Counted from the first letter of the stretch, positions 27,582 through 39,229 are shown. The stretch is DNA of 64,000 nucleotides from SZUA-36 sp963749115 (GCA_963749115.1 CAVVLP010000014.1:236589-300588), one strand, 5' to 3'. Numbers and translations are program-made. Notes: generated by a model from the letters alone, not told the origin.

Positions 27582-27791
27582 TTACCGTATTTTTTCCAGG
27601 GCGGGTTTCAGTGCTTCACTCAGGCCCTGACCACCATCCGCTGCATATTCAAGCAGCAGCTTTCGCATTCTGGGTGCCCAGAAACGATTGATATGATCCG
27701 CGATCTTGTCAGCGGCATCACCCTGAAAGCTGAGATTGGCCGCAATATCATTTGCCATTGATAGCAGGTGGGTTGTCTCAGTATTTGCCAT
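27582..27791 (-). CDS. fdsD: Formate dehydrogenase delta subunit
   Basis: A 69-residue FdsD-like protein (HLLSMANDIAANLSF, then DHINRFWAPRMRKLLLEY). This small subunit accompanies soluble NAD-dependent molybdenum formate dehydrogenases and is needed for assembly of the active complex. It follows fdhD by 23 bases and precedes mobA by 5, in the usual fdsGBA-C-D order. Confidence 0.9.
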   Translation of the reverse strand: MANTETTHLLSMANDIAANLSFQGDAADKIADHINRFWAPRMRKLLLEYAADGGQGLSEALKPALEKIR

Positions 27792-27814
27792 GGTTTAACT
27801 CCGCAATTAGCCGA

Positions 27815-28612
27815 TCAGATATCGGAGATTCGACTTTCGAATGTATAAATATTGTGCCGTCCCGGCCGGGCAAAACCAACCAGCGTGATACCGCTGCGGT
27901 GCGCAAAATCAATCGCCAGGGATGTAGGTGCAGAAACAGAGACCAGGACTTCCATACCGGCCGCCGCAGCCTTGTAGACCATTTCATAACTCGCCCGGCT
28001 CGATACCAGTACAAAACCGCTTGAGGAATCAAAGCCGGTTCTGAAAAGAAAACCGATCAACTTGTCCAGCGCATTGTGGCGTCCGACATCCTCGCGCAAA
28101 GCCAGTATCTCACCACTGGTGTTACACCATGCGGCACCATGCACCGCACCGGTGACTACCTGTAAGGGCTGGTGCGCATTCAGCGACAGGACTGCCGCCT
28201 GTATAGCCGCTGCCGCCACAGTAACGCGACTGCTAACGACGGCCGGATTACGCATGGCCTGATCGAGCGATTCAGCACCGCAAAGACCACAGCCGGTGCG
28301 CCCGACGAGATTGCGGCGCTGACCGTCGAGTCGTTCGAAACAGTCTTCACTAACCGTCATGGCCACTTCCAGGCCATTTTCTCTTTCTATAATTGCTACA
28401 TCCAATATATCCGGGGGCTGGTTGATAATACCCTCGGTCAGACTGAAGCCGATGGCGAAATCCTCAAGCGCCGTTGGCGTTACCATCATGACGACATGTG
28501 AACGTTTGTTATAGGTCAGGGCGACAGGTACTTCCGTTGCGACCTCGTCATCCTGGCTGCTTTGAGCACCATTTTTCCAATTGATGACCGCAACCTGGCG
28601 CGAAACTGACAC
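27815..28612 (-). CDS. fdhD: Formate dehydrogenase accessory sulfurtransferase FdhD
   Basis: A 265-residue FdhD (FdsC) that passes sulfur from a cysteine desulfurase to the molybdenum cofactor of formate dehydrogenase. The catalytic cysteine loop is GRTGCGLCGAESL. Other family segments are AIGFSLTEGI near residue 60, REDVGRHNALDKLIG and SSRASYEMV. The start codon is GTG at 28612. It lies 15 bases after the end of fdsA, in the fds operon. Confidence 0.93.
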   Translation of the reverse strand: MSVSRQVAVINWKNGAQSSQDDEVATEVPVALTYNKRSHVVMMVTPTALEDFAIGFSLTEGIINQPPDILDVAIIERENGLEVAMTVSEDCFERLDGQRRNLVGRTGCGLCGAESLDQAMRNPAVVSSRVTVAAAAIQAAVLSLNAHQPLQVVTGAVHGAAWCNTSGEILALREDVGRHNALDKLIGFLFRTGFDSSSGFVLVSSRASYEMVYKAAAAGMEVLVSVSAPTSLAIDFAHRSGITLVGFARPGRHNIYTFESRISDI

Positions 28613-28627
28613 TATATTTTCACCCGT

Positions 28628-31488
28628 TCAGACACCGGATTTACGTGCCTTGTCCAGAAATGCTTTTTGCTGCCGGTTGAAGACCGCCTGTTGTTTCTGC
28701 CACTCCGAAGGCTGGGTGACACGTGTCGCCTGCACGGCGGTGACCTTGTATTCCGGGCAGTTGGTGGCCCAGTCTGAATTTTCAGTGGTTACGATGTTGG
28801 CGCCGGTCAATGGAAAATGAAAGGTCGTATAGACAACACCCGGTTGAACTCTTTCGGTTACAACTGCAGCGTAATACCGTATCTCCGGCGCGGCTTTGTA
28901 TACCTACCCAGTCACCGGAGCTGATACCACGGTCTTCGGCATCCACCGGGTGAATTTCGAGCAGATCCTGATCTGCCCAGATCGTGTTTTTGGTACGCCG
29001 CGTTTGTGCACCCACATTGTATTGGCTAAGAACCCTGCCGGTGGTTAACAGCAACGGGTATTTACGTGTTGAACGCTCCGAGGTCGGTACAAATCCGGTG
29101 ATGGCAAAATAACCTTTACCCCGCACAAATTCATCAACATGCATCGTCGGCGTGCCTTCCGGCGCAGCCTCGTTACAGGGCCACTGGATACTGCCAAGAG
29201 AATCGATTTTGGCGTAATTCACACCGCTGAATGTCGGTGTCAGCCGTGCGATTTCGTCCATGATCTCGGACGGGTGTGAATAACTCATCGGGTAACCCAG
29301 GGCGTTGGCAAGATCAACCGTGATTTCCCAGTCCTCTTTACCACTTCTTGAAGGTAATACCTTGCGCACCCTTGAAATACGCCGTTCGGCATTGGTGAAG
29401 GTGCCGTTTTTCTCCAGGAAAGTCGAACCCGGTAAAAAGACATGTGCATAACGTGCCGTTTCATTCAGGAAGATATCCTGAACAACAAGACATTCAAGTG
29501 CTTTCAATGCCGCTTCAACATGATGCGTATTGGGGTCGGATTGGGCGATATCTTCACCCTGGCAATAAAGACCTTTGAAATCACCGCAGATGGCGGCATC
29601 AAACATATTCGGGATACGCAGACCGGGTTCCGGATGCAATTTGACCTGCCACTCATTTTCAAAAAGGCCGCGAACCTGCGGGTCGGAGATATGCCGGTAA
29701 CCGGGCAGTTCATGCGGGAAGGAACCCATGTCGCAGGAACCCTGCACGTTATTCTGCCCACGTAACGGATTGACACCCACACCTTCCCGGCCGAGATTAC
29801 CGGTCGCCATCGCCAGGTTGGCGATACCCATGACCGTTGTCGAACCCTGGCTGTGCTCGGTGACACCCAGACCATAATAAATCGCCGCGTTGCCGGCATT
29901 TGCAAACAGCCTCGCTGCCGCGCGTAATTGAGTTGCAGGAATACCGGTTACCGCCTGCAGGTGCTCGGGTGAGTTTTCTTCACCGCGGATAAAGTCTGAC
30001 CAGTGTTGCCAGGCTTCGATTTCGCAGCGCTCGCGTATGTAATTTTCATCGGCAAGGTCTTCAGTGACAATCACATGTGCCATTGCATTGACAAAAGCGA
30101 CGTTACTGCCGGGCAATAGCTGCAGATGATGTGCGGCACGGATGTGCGGACTGTCCACCAACTCGATTTTACGCGGGTCAACAACAATCAACTGCGCACC
30201 TTCGCGAAGACGACGCTTGAGACGCGAGGCGAACACGGGGTGTGCTTCCGTTGGATTGGCACCGATCAGCATCACGACATCGGCTTTATCCACCGAATCA
30301 AATGCCTGGGTACCGGCGGACTCACCCAGGGTAGTCTTCAAGCCATAACCGGTAGGTGAATGACAGACACGGGCGCAGGTATCGACATTGTTATTGCCAA
30401 AACCGGCACGTACCAGTTTTTGCACCAGGTAGGTTTCTTCATTGCTGCAACGTGAGCTGGTTATCCCGCCGACGCTGTCTCTGCCGTATTCTGCCTGTAT
30501 CTCCCGAAAACGCCGGGCGGTAAATTCGATCGCCTGCTGCCAACTGACTTCCCGCCAGGGTTCATCGATACTGTCGCGGATCATCGGCGTGGTGATGCGG
30601 TCCTTGTGACTGGTATAACCAAATGCAAAACGTCCTTTAACACAGGCATGACCCTCATTGGCCTTGCCATCTTTATAAGGCGTCATACGCACGACTTCAT
30701 CACCGCGGGTCTCCACCTTGAAAGCGCAACCCACACCACAATAGGCACAGGTCGTCACGGTGCTTTTTTCCGGTAAACCGATCTCGATCACCGACTTCTC
30801 TTCCAGTGCTGCCGTCGGGCAACTATTGACACAGGCACCGCATGAAACACATTCGGACTCCATGAAGGATTCCATTTGCCCCGCAGTGATTTTCGACTCG
30901 AAACCGCGCCCGTCGACCGTCAAGGCAAACGTACCCTGGATATCATCACAGGCACGCACACAACGGTAACAGACAATGCACATCGAAGGATCAAAGGTGA
31001 AATACGGGTTGGACTCGTCTTTTATAGCATGCTGGTGATTGCTACCGGTCAAGCCGTAACGGCTGTCTTCAACACCCAACTCCTGTGCCACATCCTGCAA
31101 CTCGCAATCACCGTTGGTCGGGCAGGTCACACAATCCAGTGGATGATCTGAAATATATAATTCGAGAACATTTCTGCGCACTTTCTCGAGCTTGCCCGAG
31201 CGGGTGCTCACCACCATGCCCTCTTCTACAAGTGTCGTGCACGACGCCGGCAAACCTTTACGGCCCTCGAATTTCGACCAGGCACATGCGACAGGAACCA
31301 AAGGCATCGAGACTATCGGTGGCGCATAGTTTGGGTACATTGATACCCATCAGGGCGGCGGCACGCATAACGGAACTACCGGCATCGACCCGGATCTGCT
31401 GACCATCGATTTGCAGGCTGACCTGTTCGGTTGCAGCACGTGGCCGTGGTGTTCCCAGGTCTTCCAATGGCGTGTGCAACTTCGGCAT
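28628..31488 (-). CDS. fdsA: NAD-dependent formate dehydrogenase alpha subunit (two frameshifts)
   Basis: The catalytic Mo-bisMGD subunit, about 953 residues once joined. In order: an N-terminal 2Fe-2S domain (FGSCRMCLVE), a HPLDCVTCPTNGDC cluster site, two 4Fe-4S motifs (CIVCYRCVRACDD and CVSCGACVNSCP), TTCAYCGVGCAF and the molybdenum ligand in CARVCHSPTGYG, which is cysteine and not selenocysteine. Frame breaks near 31269 (ATTCGAGG) and 28868 (CGCTGCAG) each fit one extra base; the C-terminal part NIVTTENSDWATNCPEYKV ends at 28628. ATG at 31488 begins PKLHTPLEDL. Confidence 0.93.
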
Positions 31489-31492
31489 ATAC

Positions 31493-33048
31493 CTACCTCT
31501 CAACTCCGTTTTTGTTCCCCAATTCAAAATCCTGCGGAAAATACCTGATTGCACTGCGGACCGGCATAGGCGTCAGACCACCCATGGCACACAGCGATCC
31601 CTGGTCCAGGGTTTCGCATAACTCTTCCAGCAATTCAAGACCGGCCAAGTTGTTCGCAGTTTTAGCTATCTTATCAATAAGTTCTACACCCCTGACCGAG
31701 CCGATACGGCAGGGTGTACATTTGCCACAGGATTCCACGGCACAAAACTCCATGGCAAAGCGGGCCTGCTCCAGCATATCAACACTGTCATCAAAAACCA
31801 CCACCCCGCCATGACCCAACATCGCGCCCACCGCTGAAAATGCTTCGTAATCCAACGGTGTATCCCATTGTGACTCCGGCAGATAGGCACCCAGCGGGCC
31901 ACCCACCTGGATCGCACGGATTGGCCTGCCGCTGGCGGCTCCACCACCGTATCCTTCTACCAGGTCACGCAGGCTAACGCCATATGGTACTTCTACCAGG
32001 CCACCACGACGGATATTCCCCGCCAGTTGCACACTCAGGGTTCCGCGTGAGCGGCCACTGCCGTAGCCCTGGTAGAAAGCCGCGCCCTTTGCCAGTACCG
32101 TCGTCACCGCGGCCAGGGTCAGGACGTTATTGACCACCGTGGGCTTACCGAACAGACCCTCAATGGCCGGTAGCGGTGGTTTGAAACGCACCAGTCCGCG
32201 TTTACCTTCCAGGCTTTCGAGCATGGATGTTTCTTCACCACAGATATACGCCCCGGCGCCAACCCGGATATGGATGTGGAAATCACGGCCACTGCCACAG
32301 ATATTGTCCCCGAGCAGATTGGAATCTTCAGCCGTTGCAATGGCCTGTTCGTAATACCTGCAACGCTTTCGGGTATTCGGAACGAAGATAAATGTAACCC
32401 TCGGTTGCAGCCGACTGCCAGGGCGCATATCGTCATACCTTCGATCAATTGATATGGATCGGCTTCCATCAACAAGCGGTCAGCAAAGGTGCCGGAATCG
32501 CCCTCATCCGCATTCGCGGTGACATATTTCTGATCCGCCGGGGTGTTCAGCACGGTTCGCCACTTGATCCCGGTTGGAAACGCTGCCCCGCCACGGCCAC
32601 GCAGACCGGAGTTGGTAACCGCTTCGACAATCTCTGCGGGCGACATTGCCAGTGCATTATTCAGGCCTTCATAACCGCCGTGTTGTTTGTAGTCATCGAG
32701 ACTGAGTGGGTCGGTCAATCCCGCACGGCCAAACGTCAGCCGGTCCTGCCCGGACAACCATTCAATATCGCCCGGTTTGCCAAGGCTTAGCTGATGTTCG
32801 CAAAACCCGGGAAAGCCTGCGTCAAACAGACCCGCAACGTCGCCTTGCGTCACCGGTCCGAAAGCAAAACGTCCGGCATCGGTTTCAACTTCAACCAGCG
32901 GTTCAAGCCAGAATGCACCGCGTGACCCGTTACGGATGATTTCAAGCTCCAGGCCCCGGTTTTTCGCCTCCTTCGCCAATGCAGTCGCTACCGCATCGGC
33001 ACCCAGTGCACAGGCCGTGGTATCTGAAGGAACAAAAACTTTAACCAT
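31493..33048 (-). CDS. fdsB: Formate dehydrogenase beta subunit, NuoF-like (two frameshifts)
   Basis: The diaphorase subunit that carries FMN, a 4Fe-4S cluster and the NAD site and passes electrons from formate to NAD. It is NuoF-like with an N-terminal thioredoxin-fold extension. Motifs are GLRGRGGAAFPTGIKW, ANADEGDSGTF, GAGAYICGEETSML and the cluster site ESCGKCTPCRIGS. Two breaks close together, near 32409 (GGCTGCAACC) and 32344 (ACAGGCC), each fit one extra base; without them the sequence reads EGYIYLRSEYPKALQVL. Between fdsG and fdsA with spacers of 2-4 bases. Confidence 0.92.
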
Positions 33049-33050
33049 GT

Positions 33051-33518
33051 TCAGATACCATCCAGCAATTCATCAAAGCGCTTGGCATCAACCCGGGCAA
33101 ACACGTCATCACCGATACGTATTGAAGGCGGGCAGGCACAGTTACCGAGGCAATACACCGGTTCCAGTGAAAACCGGCCATCCGCTGTTGTGCCGCCATA
33201 ATCAATCCCCAGACGGGTTTTAACATATGTCTCGAGTTTGCGTGAACCCATTGCCTGGCAGGCCTCCGCACGGCACAGGTGTATTGTTTTTTGACCTCTC
33301 GGTTGATCATGAAAATCGTGATAGAAGCTGATGACACCGTGCACCTCCGCCCTCGACAAGCCCATGCCACTCGCGATGGCCGGCACACTGTCCCTGGGAA
33401 TAAAACCAACATCCGCCTGGATTTCATGCAATAGCGGTAATAAGCCACCCGGGATATCCGCGTATTTTTGGACTACCCTTGCTAGGTCAGTGGCTGGTAT
33501 CCCGTTTGAAGAGTGCAT
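33051..33518 (-). CDS. fdsG: Formate dehydrogenase gamma subunit, NuoE-like
   Basis: A 155-residue thioredoxin-fold 2Fe-2S protein like NuoE. The cluster ligands are HLCRAEACQAMGS and VYCLGNCACPPS. It is the first gene of the fds operon and ends 2 bases before fdsB begins. ATG at 33518 gives the family N-terminus; an upstream in-frame ATG is less likely. The ferredoxin gene is divergent, and the 128 bases between them should hold the operon promoter. Confidence 0.93.
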   Translation of the reverse strand: MHSSNGIPATDLARVVQKYADIPGGLLPLLHEIQADVGFIPRDSVPAIASGMGLSRAEVHGVISFYHDFHDQPRGQKTIHLCRAEACQAMGSRKLETYVKTRLGIDYGGTTADGRFSLEPVYCLGNCACPPSIRIGDDVFARVDAKRFDELLDGI

Positions 33519-33646
33519 GTTGGCTTCCTGGCTGGTTGTTTGGAAATTTTTAGGCAATTTACCCCCATTCCCATGCATAAACAAATATAATCCCTCCCCT
33601 CAAAAACCGATGGCAGCCTGAAAACCCCGTTAAGAGAGGATTTGTT

Positions 33647-33961
33647 TTGATCAATATTTCCGTGAAAGACCTGGATGGCCAGGTTCATGAGATTGAGGCC
33701 CGTGAGGGCGACAGCCTGATGGAAGCCCTGCGTGAGTACGAATGGGGCGTGCCGGCAATCTGTGGCGGACTGTGCTCCTGTGGCACCTGCCACGTTTACC
33801 TGGACACGGACTGGCTGGATAAATTCATGCAGGCTGATCCTGACGAACAGGACCTGCTCGAGGAATTCGATAGTACACAAGAAACTTCAAGACTGAGTTG
33901 CCAACTCCAGCTTCGGCTTGAGCATGAAGGCTTAAGGCTCAGCATCGCTCCCGAAGAGTAA
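33647..33961 (+). CDS. 2Fe-2S ferredoxin, adrenodoxin type
   Basis: A 104-residue ferredoxin with the CGGLCSCGTCHVYL cluster motif and a fourth cysteine in RLSCQLQL, the spacing of adrenodoxin-type and putidaredoxin-type proteins. These transfer single electrons to monooxygenases or iron-sulfur assembly systems. No partner oxygenase is adjacent. It is divergent from fdsG and converges on the first GGT gene 15 bases away. Confidence 0.93.
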   Translation: MINISVKDLDGQVHEIEAREGDSLMEALREYEWGVPAICGGLCSCGTCHVYLDTDWLDKFMQADPDEQDLLEEFDSTQETSRLSCQLQLRLEHEGLRLSIAPEE

Positions 33962-33976
33962 GTCGGGCGTTAGCAA

Positions 33977-35738
33977 TCACTCGTCGCTTACCCTGTTATT
34001 CTTTTTTTCAGGTGGTCTGTTCAGACCCAATGCCAGGGCATTCGGACGCCTCGGGTCTGCTGATCCGTTGAATACACCCTCCTGCCACATAATGGACTGC
34101 GTACTGCCCATGGTCTGCTGCATATCAATTTTGTGCCCCATGCCCTTCAGCAGTTTAACGACCTCGGGGTTCATACCCGTTTCGACACCAAGCTCCTGAT
34201 TCCGCCAACCCTGGTGTATACGTGGTTGATCGGTGGCCTCGGCAATATTCATCTGGTAATCAATCACATTCACCAGTATTTGCAAAATGACATTGATAAT
34301 CCGGCCACCTCCAGGCGTGCCGGTGACCAGCAATACCCTGCCATCAGTATCAAGAACGATGGTTGGCGTCATGGTGGAAAGCATGCGTTTGCCGGGTGCC
34401 AGTGCGTTTTTGTGATTGCTATCCGAGCGGTAGGTGAAATTTCGCATCTGGTTGTCGAACAAGATACCTGTTCCCCCGGCGACGAAACCCGAGCCAAATG
34501 AATAACCCAGTGTATAGGTGTTGGAAACGGCGTTGCCGTGTGCATCCATCACTGAATAGTGCGTGGTGTTACGACTTTCATATCTTTCAAGCGATTCCGC
34601 CTTGATCTTTTTCACTTTTGCGGCGCGTTTGAAATTGATCTTCCTGGCCATATTTCTGGCCAGATCCTTGCTGATATAGGCATCAACGGACACCTCGACA
34701 AAATCGGGGTCACCTATCAGGGACCTGCGATTGGCAGCAGCCCGTTTCATGACCTCTGCCTGTAAGTGGAGACTCCTGGCGGAACCCTGACCGTATTTGC
34801 GCATGTCAAAATTCTCCAGCATATTCAACATCTGAATCAGGGTCATGCCGCCACCGCTAACCAACGGCATGGAGATGACCTGTTTACCACGATAGCTGGT
34901 TGAAACCGGTATACGTTCTTTAACCTGGTAGGCGGCCAGGTCTTCGCGAGTCATGATGCCACCCGTTTTTTCAAATGCATCCACGATCCGTTGCGCCAAC
35001 TCACCTTCATAAAATGCAGCGGCACCGTGCTCCATGATCTGTGCGATCGACCAGGCCAGGTCTTTTTGTACCAGTTTGTCACCCGCCACCCACGGCTGGC
35101 CATCCTGCCTGAGGTAGGCAGAACCGGTGGAATAATGATTGAGCACTTTGGACGCCATATTCAATACATAGGCCAGATCATGACCGACGACAAAGCCCTC
35201 GTTTGCCAGTTGATAAGCCGGTTGCAGAATTTCTTTCCAGGACAACGAACCCAGTTGTTGCCAGGCCTTGTACATACCCGCAACCGTGCCGGGAACACCC
35301 GCCGCCATCGGGCCGAAGGTGAGTCTATCCATATCCAACTCACCATCCGCCCTGGTGTAAACGTCGACACTGGCGGCCAATGGCGCAACCGAACGGTAAT
35401 CAAAGGCGAGGGTTTTTTGTTCTGCAGACATATGTGCCAGCATAAAACCGCTGCCACCCAGGTTACCTGCCCTTGGCAAAGTGACCGCCAGCGCAAAACC
35501 CATCGCTACAGCCGCATCCACGGCATTGCCACCCCTCGCCAGTACGCCCTGCCCCACGCTGGTGGCTATGCTGTTTTGGGACACAACCATGCCAAAACGT
35601 CCCTTGACGGGATGGTGGATTGAGTTGTACCGAATAATTGGTTGCTTAAGCCCGGAACCTTCATCTGCCGCTTGTGACCAGGCTCCGATTGGAGCAAAAA
35701 ACCAACAGGGATATACAGGTGCTTAGTATTATTCTCAT
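33977..35738 (-). CDS. Gamma-glutamyltransferase 1 (frameshift in signal peptide)
   Basis: A periplasmic gamma-glutamyltransferase proenzyme of about 586 residues. It carries GGNAVDAAVAMGFAL, the autocleavage threonine in RNTTHYSVMD and TGTPGGGRIINVI. GGTs cut or transfer gamma-glutamyl groups of glutathione, peptides or polyglutamate. The open frame begins at 35590, but in-frame upstream sequence continues the protein (IIRYNSIHHPVKG). A run of six A's near 35696-35701, one too many, separates it from a signal peptide starting at ATG 35738 (RIILSTCISLLVF). It is the nearest gene downstream of the TonB receptor on the same strand. Confidence 0.9.
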
Positions 35739-35832
35739 CACACGAACGGGTATGGGCTTGCCTGAATGTCTAGATTTCATTACTTACTCTGTTTAGCTGT
35801 TTGCCACGACGGAAAAAGCGTCCACCCAATAG

Positions 35833-35865
35833 GAAAAAAACCTGCGCCCGGATGGACGCAGGTTT
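35833..35865 (-). terminator. Intrinsic terminator of the TonB receptor gene
   Basis: On the minus strand an AACCTGCG / CGCAGGTT stem with a 10-base loop is followed by TTTTTTT, 53 bases after the receptor stop. It separates the receptor from GGT1 transcriptionally unless read through. Confidence 0.8.
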
Positions 35866-35917
35866 CCCATTAAAACAGTTGATCGGAAGTTACCTCCCCA
35901 CCAGGTACTTAAACGAC

Positions 35918-38900
35918 TCAGAAGCCCATCCTGAGATCAATATAGAAATAACGCCCCATATCCCTGTGTGCATCGGCAAAATAACCAAAACTGCGATCGG
36001 CTAACGGAGCCCGTTCATTGGTGAAATTGTTGATACCAAAACGCAGACGTGTATCGCTCTTCCACATATCGAAACGGTAATCAACATTTGCATTCCAGGT
36101 GGTCATGGAGGGAATGACATACCTCGTGCCGTCACTGAGCGTCAGGGAAGTCTGGATAAAACTGCTCAGGTAGAACGCACTGACGTTAGCGCCCCAGGCG
36201 TCCTTTCTCCAGGCAAACCTGAAGTTGTACTTGTTGGCCTGGTTACCGTCCTGACGGATCAGGTCCGAGAAACCTTCGGGGAAAAACCCGGGGGGTAAGA
36301 TACCCGCTTCACCCGCCTGGATCAGCAACGCGGCTGCACCACCTGCTTGCTGTTCATACTTGTCGTAAAATGTGCCCCTGGCAGTGAAGTCCCATTCACC
36401 CCAGCCTGTGTCGAAGGAATAGTAAACACCAATGTCGTGACCCTTGACTTTACGCGTATCGAGATTCTGGTAGTTGTCTTCAATATATACGGTCTGACCG
36501 ATCGGGCAAACTCCTGCGGCCAGGTAATAAGGGACATCTTCAGGATCAACCTCGCCGTATCCTATTGCCGGATTACCGATCACGCTGTCACAATTCGACG
36601 TACCTGCCTCAAGCCGCAACAGCAGGTCAAGGAGTGTTGCATTTTCCTCACCGAACAGGCCAATCGTGTCTTTTTTCTTGATAGACCAGAAATCCAGCGT
36701 CAACATAAGGTTTTCAACCGGTTCCCAGACCAAGCCGATCGAGGTGTTGGTCGATTTTTCAGGATCCAGATCCTGGTTGCCCTCGGCGCGACGCTGCACG
36801 CCACCGCTACAGACCAGTTCATCCTCGGCGTCTTCACCACCGATAACTTCGGCGTATCTGCAAACCTGGTTTTCGATCGTATTGGTGCGTACGACCAGCG
36901 CTTCATTAACCGTGATCAGGTTGGGTGCACGGAATGCCTTGGACCATGAACCGCGGATCAGCAACGGCTCAAATACCCGCCAGCCAAAGGCAATCTTTGG
37001 TACGGTGGCAGAACCGTAATCGGATGCGTGCTCATAGCGTCCGGCAAACTGCATATCCAGTGTGCTGAAAACCGGTACCGCAAACTCGGCGAACAGCGAG
37101 GTGGTTTTCCTGTTGCCGCTGCTATCGCTTGACGGGCTTGAGTTCATCACATCGGATATAAACGGAAAGGTTATGCCATTCCGGTTGGTGAACGTGATGG
37201 TGCCATCCAGTCTTGGGTCACGGTCGTCATCATATGATTCTTTTCTCCACTCGGCACCAGCGAGAAATCCGACCGGTCCGGCGGGCAGGTTGAACAGGTC
37301 ATTCTTACTGATCTTGAAATCAACCAATGTCAACTTGGTTTTGTTCTTGCGGTAAACATCCACTTCCGCTCTTTCCCGGTTCGAAGTCAAAATCCCGCCA
37401 TTGAATGGGTTATATGCCGCTGGCGTGGGGTCATTCAATGCTTCCTGCATCAGGGTATTGGATATGCGGCCGTGGGTGACATCTTCACGTTTCGCTTGCG
37501 AGTAGAGAAATGCGCTGTCCCAGTCCCAGTCACCCCAGGTACCGCGGAAACCCTGCAACACCCGCCAGGTCGTGGCTTTATTGTCAACAACTCTGGGTTC
37601 TTCCGCATAGCGGTAGAAATCCATCAGCAGAGACCGGCCATCCGGATATTTGTCACCAATAAGTTCAGGAGGTAAGCGATTGTCCGAACCAATGGGACCA
37701 AATGGGTTGTAATAGTTCTCGGCGCCCACAACCAGTTCAACACCCGTCGTGGTTGTGACAGGATGACGAAACAGGTTGGTGTCCGCACGATAATAAGAAA
37801 ATTCCGTGTACGCCTCGATACCGTTTTCGAATTCATGATTCAGGAACAGAAAAAGATTGTAACGGTCGAGATCGGATGAAATGTCACGATTTGCATTTAA
37901 GTTGTAACGATAAGGACCTGCCCTGCCGTCCTCCAATCGACCCACGCCGTCGGGTAGTCCGCACATGACATCGTTGATATACCAGGCTTGCTCACGTTGG
38001 CAATTGGGATCATCGATCGGCCAGGTTTCAAATTCACCTGATCCATCAGTGATACCTTCATCTGCAAAATTTCCGCTCATATCAAACTGACCGAACAGGG
38101 AGTCGATACTGGTATTTCTGAAAGCAGTCCCAGATGCCCAGGGCGAATCATCCGGAAGTAACCGTCTCTGGTCCGAGTCTGCCCATACTGGATCATCCTG
38201 TGAGTTGACCCGGTCACGATGATAATAATCGGCGAAAACGCTGATATTCGTGCGCCCGTTATTGAAATCCTTGCCCCATTCGATATTCACGCGAATGTCA
38301 TTACGGGGAATATTGTCGTACCAGTCGTAACGGGCTCTCACGGTCAAACCATCAACGTTGTTCTTCAGAACGGTATTGACCACACCGGCTACCGCATCAG
38401 CGCCGTAAATGGCCGATGCACCATCACGCAGAACCTCGACGCGCCTGACACCCAGTACTGGAATTTCATTTGAGTTGACCGAGTTGACCGGTACAAAACT
38501 GCCACCGACCTCTTCTGTCTGGTAGCCCGCTGCCTGAACCATGCGACGCCCATTTAATAACACCAGCGTGTTTCCTGTACCCATGTTGCGCAGGTTGAAT
38601 GCACCGATATCACCACGCACCGAGTTCACACCACCGGAAATATTTTCGGCTTCACTCTGGAAGTTCTGACCTTGCTCTGTCATCGAATCCAGGAGTTCGT
38701 CACCGGAACTGATACCAAACGATTCAATATCAACACTGCTGATGACAGACACCGACAGCGCCTCGGAAATGGCCGCACCCTTGATCTGCGTACCGGTTAC
38801 GACTACTTCTTCCAGCAGTTCCTCTTCAGTATCCGCCGCTGCCTGTGCCAGGCGGGTCGTCCTGGAATCGTCACTATGCAGAACTGATGACAAAAGTTTG

Positions 38901-39229
38901 CTGTCAACCAGTGTAACCTTTAAGCCGGTTTCCGCCAGCATGACTTCAAGCGCCTGTTCCGCGCTCATACTGCCATTGACCGCTTTGCTGGTGAGACCGG
39001 CAACTTCATCGGCCGACCACTCAAGATTAAAACCGGTCTGTGTGTGGAATGCCTCGAATGCCGATTTTGCCGGCATGGCTGCCAGGTTTATATCGACAAA
39101 CTCACCAACGGCCTGGACCGGACTGGCCAATAAAGTGAATAAGAAGAGAAGTAGTAACGCGATACCGTGTGAAATTTTCTTTCTAGTTTTCAATAGCCTG
39201 CCAGTGATTGGCCGGGGTAGCTTTCTCAT
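35918..39229 (-). CDS. TonB-dependent receptor with STN domain
   Basis: A 1103-residue outer-membrane receptor. After a signal peptide (ending SPVQA) comes an STN domain about residues 32-95 (FVDINLAAMPAKSAFEAF). Then come a plug domain starting VVVTGTQI with LRNMGTGNTLVLLNGRR and VEVLRDGASAIYGADAVAG, and a large beta-barrel ending in LRMGF. STN receptors often signal through FecR/FecI, but no such genes are adjacent; a LysR gene is divergent instead. The start at 39229 has GGGAGAC upstream. The ligand is unknown; the neighbouring GGT and DadA-like genes suggest peptides or amino-acid polymers. Confidence 0.93.
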   Translation of the reverse strand: MRKLPRPITGRLLKTRKKISHGIALLLLFLFTLLASPVQAVGEFVDINLAAMPAKSAFEAFHTQTGFNLEWSADEVAGLTSKAVNGSMSAEQALEVMLAETGLKVTLVDSKLLSSVLHSDDSRTTRLAQAAADTEEELLEEVVVTGTQIKGAAISEALSVSVISSVDIESFGISSGDELLDSMTEQGQNFQSEAENISGGVNSVRGDIGAFNLRNMGTGNTLVLLNGRRMVQAAGYQTEEVGGSFVPVNSVNSNEIPVLGVRRVEVLRDGASAIYGADAVAGVVNTVLKNNVDGLTVRARYDWYDNIPRNDIRVNIEWGKDFNNGRTNISVFADYYHRDRVNSQDDPVWADSDQRRLLPDDSPWASGTAFRNTSIDSLFGQFDMSGNFADEGITDGSGEFETWPIDDPNCQREQAWYINDVMCGLPDGVGRLEDGRAGPYRYNLNANRDISSDLDRYNLFLFLNHEFENGIEAYTEFSYYRADTNLFRHPVTTTTGVELVVGAENYYNPFGPIGSDNRLPPELIGDKYPDGRSLLMDFYRYAEEPRVVDNKATTWRVLQGFRGTWGDWDWDSAFLYSQAKREDVTHGRISNTLMQEALNDPTPAAYNPFNGGILTSNRERAEVDVYRKNKTKLTLVDFKISKNDLFNLPAGPVGFLAGAEWRKESYDDDRDPRLDGTITFTNRNGITFPFISDVMNSSPSSDSSGNRKTTSLFAEFAVPVFSTLDMQFAGRYEHASDYGSATVPKIAFGWRVFEPLLIRGSWSKAFRAPNLITVNEALVVRTNTIENQVCRYAEVIGGEDAEDELVCSGGVQRRAEGNQDLDPEKSTNTSIGLVWEPVENLMLTLDFWSIKKKDTIGLFGEENATLLDLLLRLEAGTSNCDSVIGNPAIGYGEVDPEDVPYYLAAGVCPIGQTVYIEDNYQNLDTRKVKGHDIGVYYSFDTGWGEWDFTARGTFYDKYEQQAGGAAALLIQAGEAGILPPGFFPEGFSDLIRQDGNQANKYNFRFAWRKDAWGANVSAFYLSSFIQTSLTLSDGTRYVIPSMTTWNANVDYRFDMWKSDTRLRFGINNFTNERAPLADRSFGYFADAHRDMGRYFYIDLRMGF

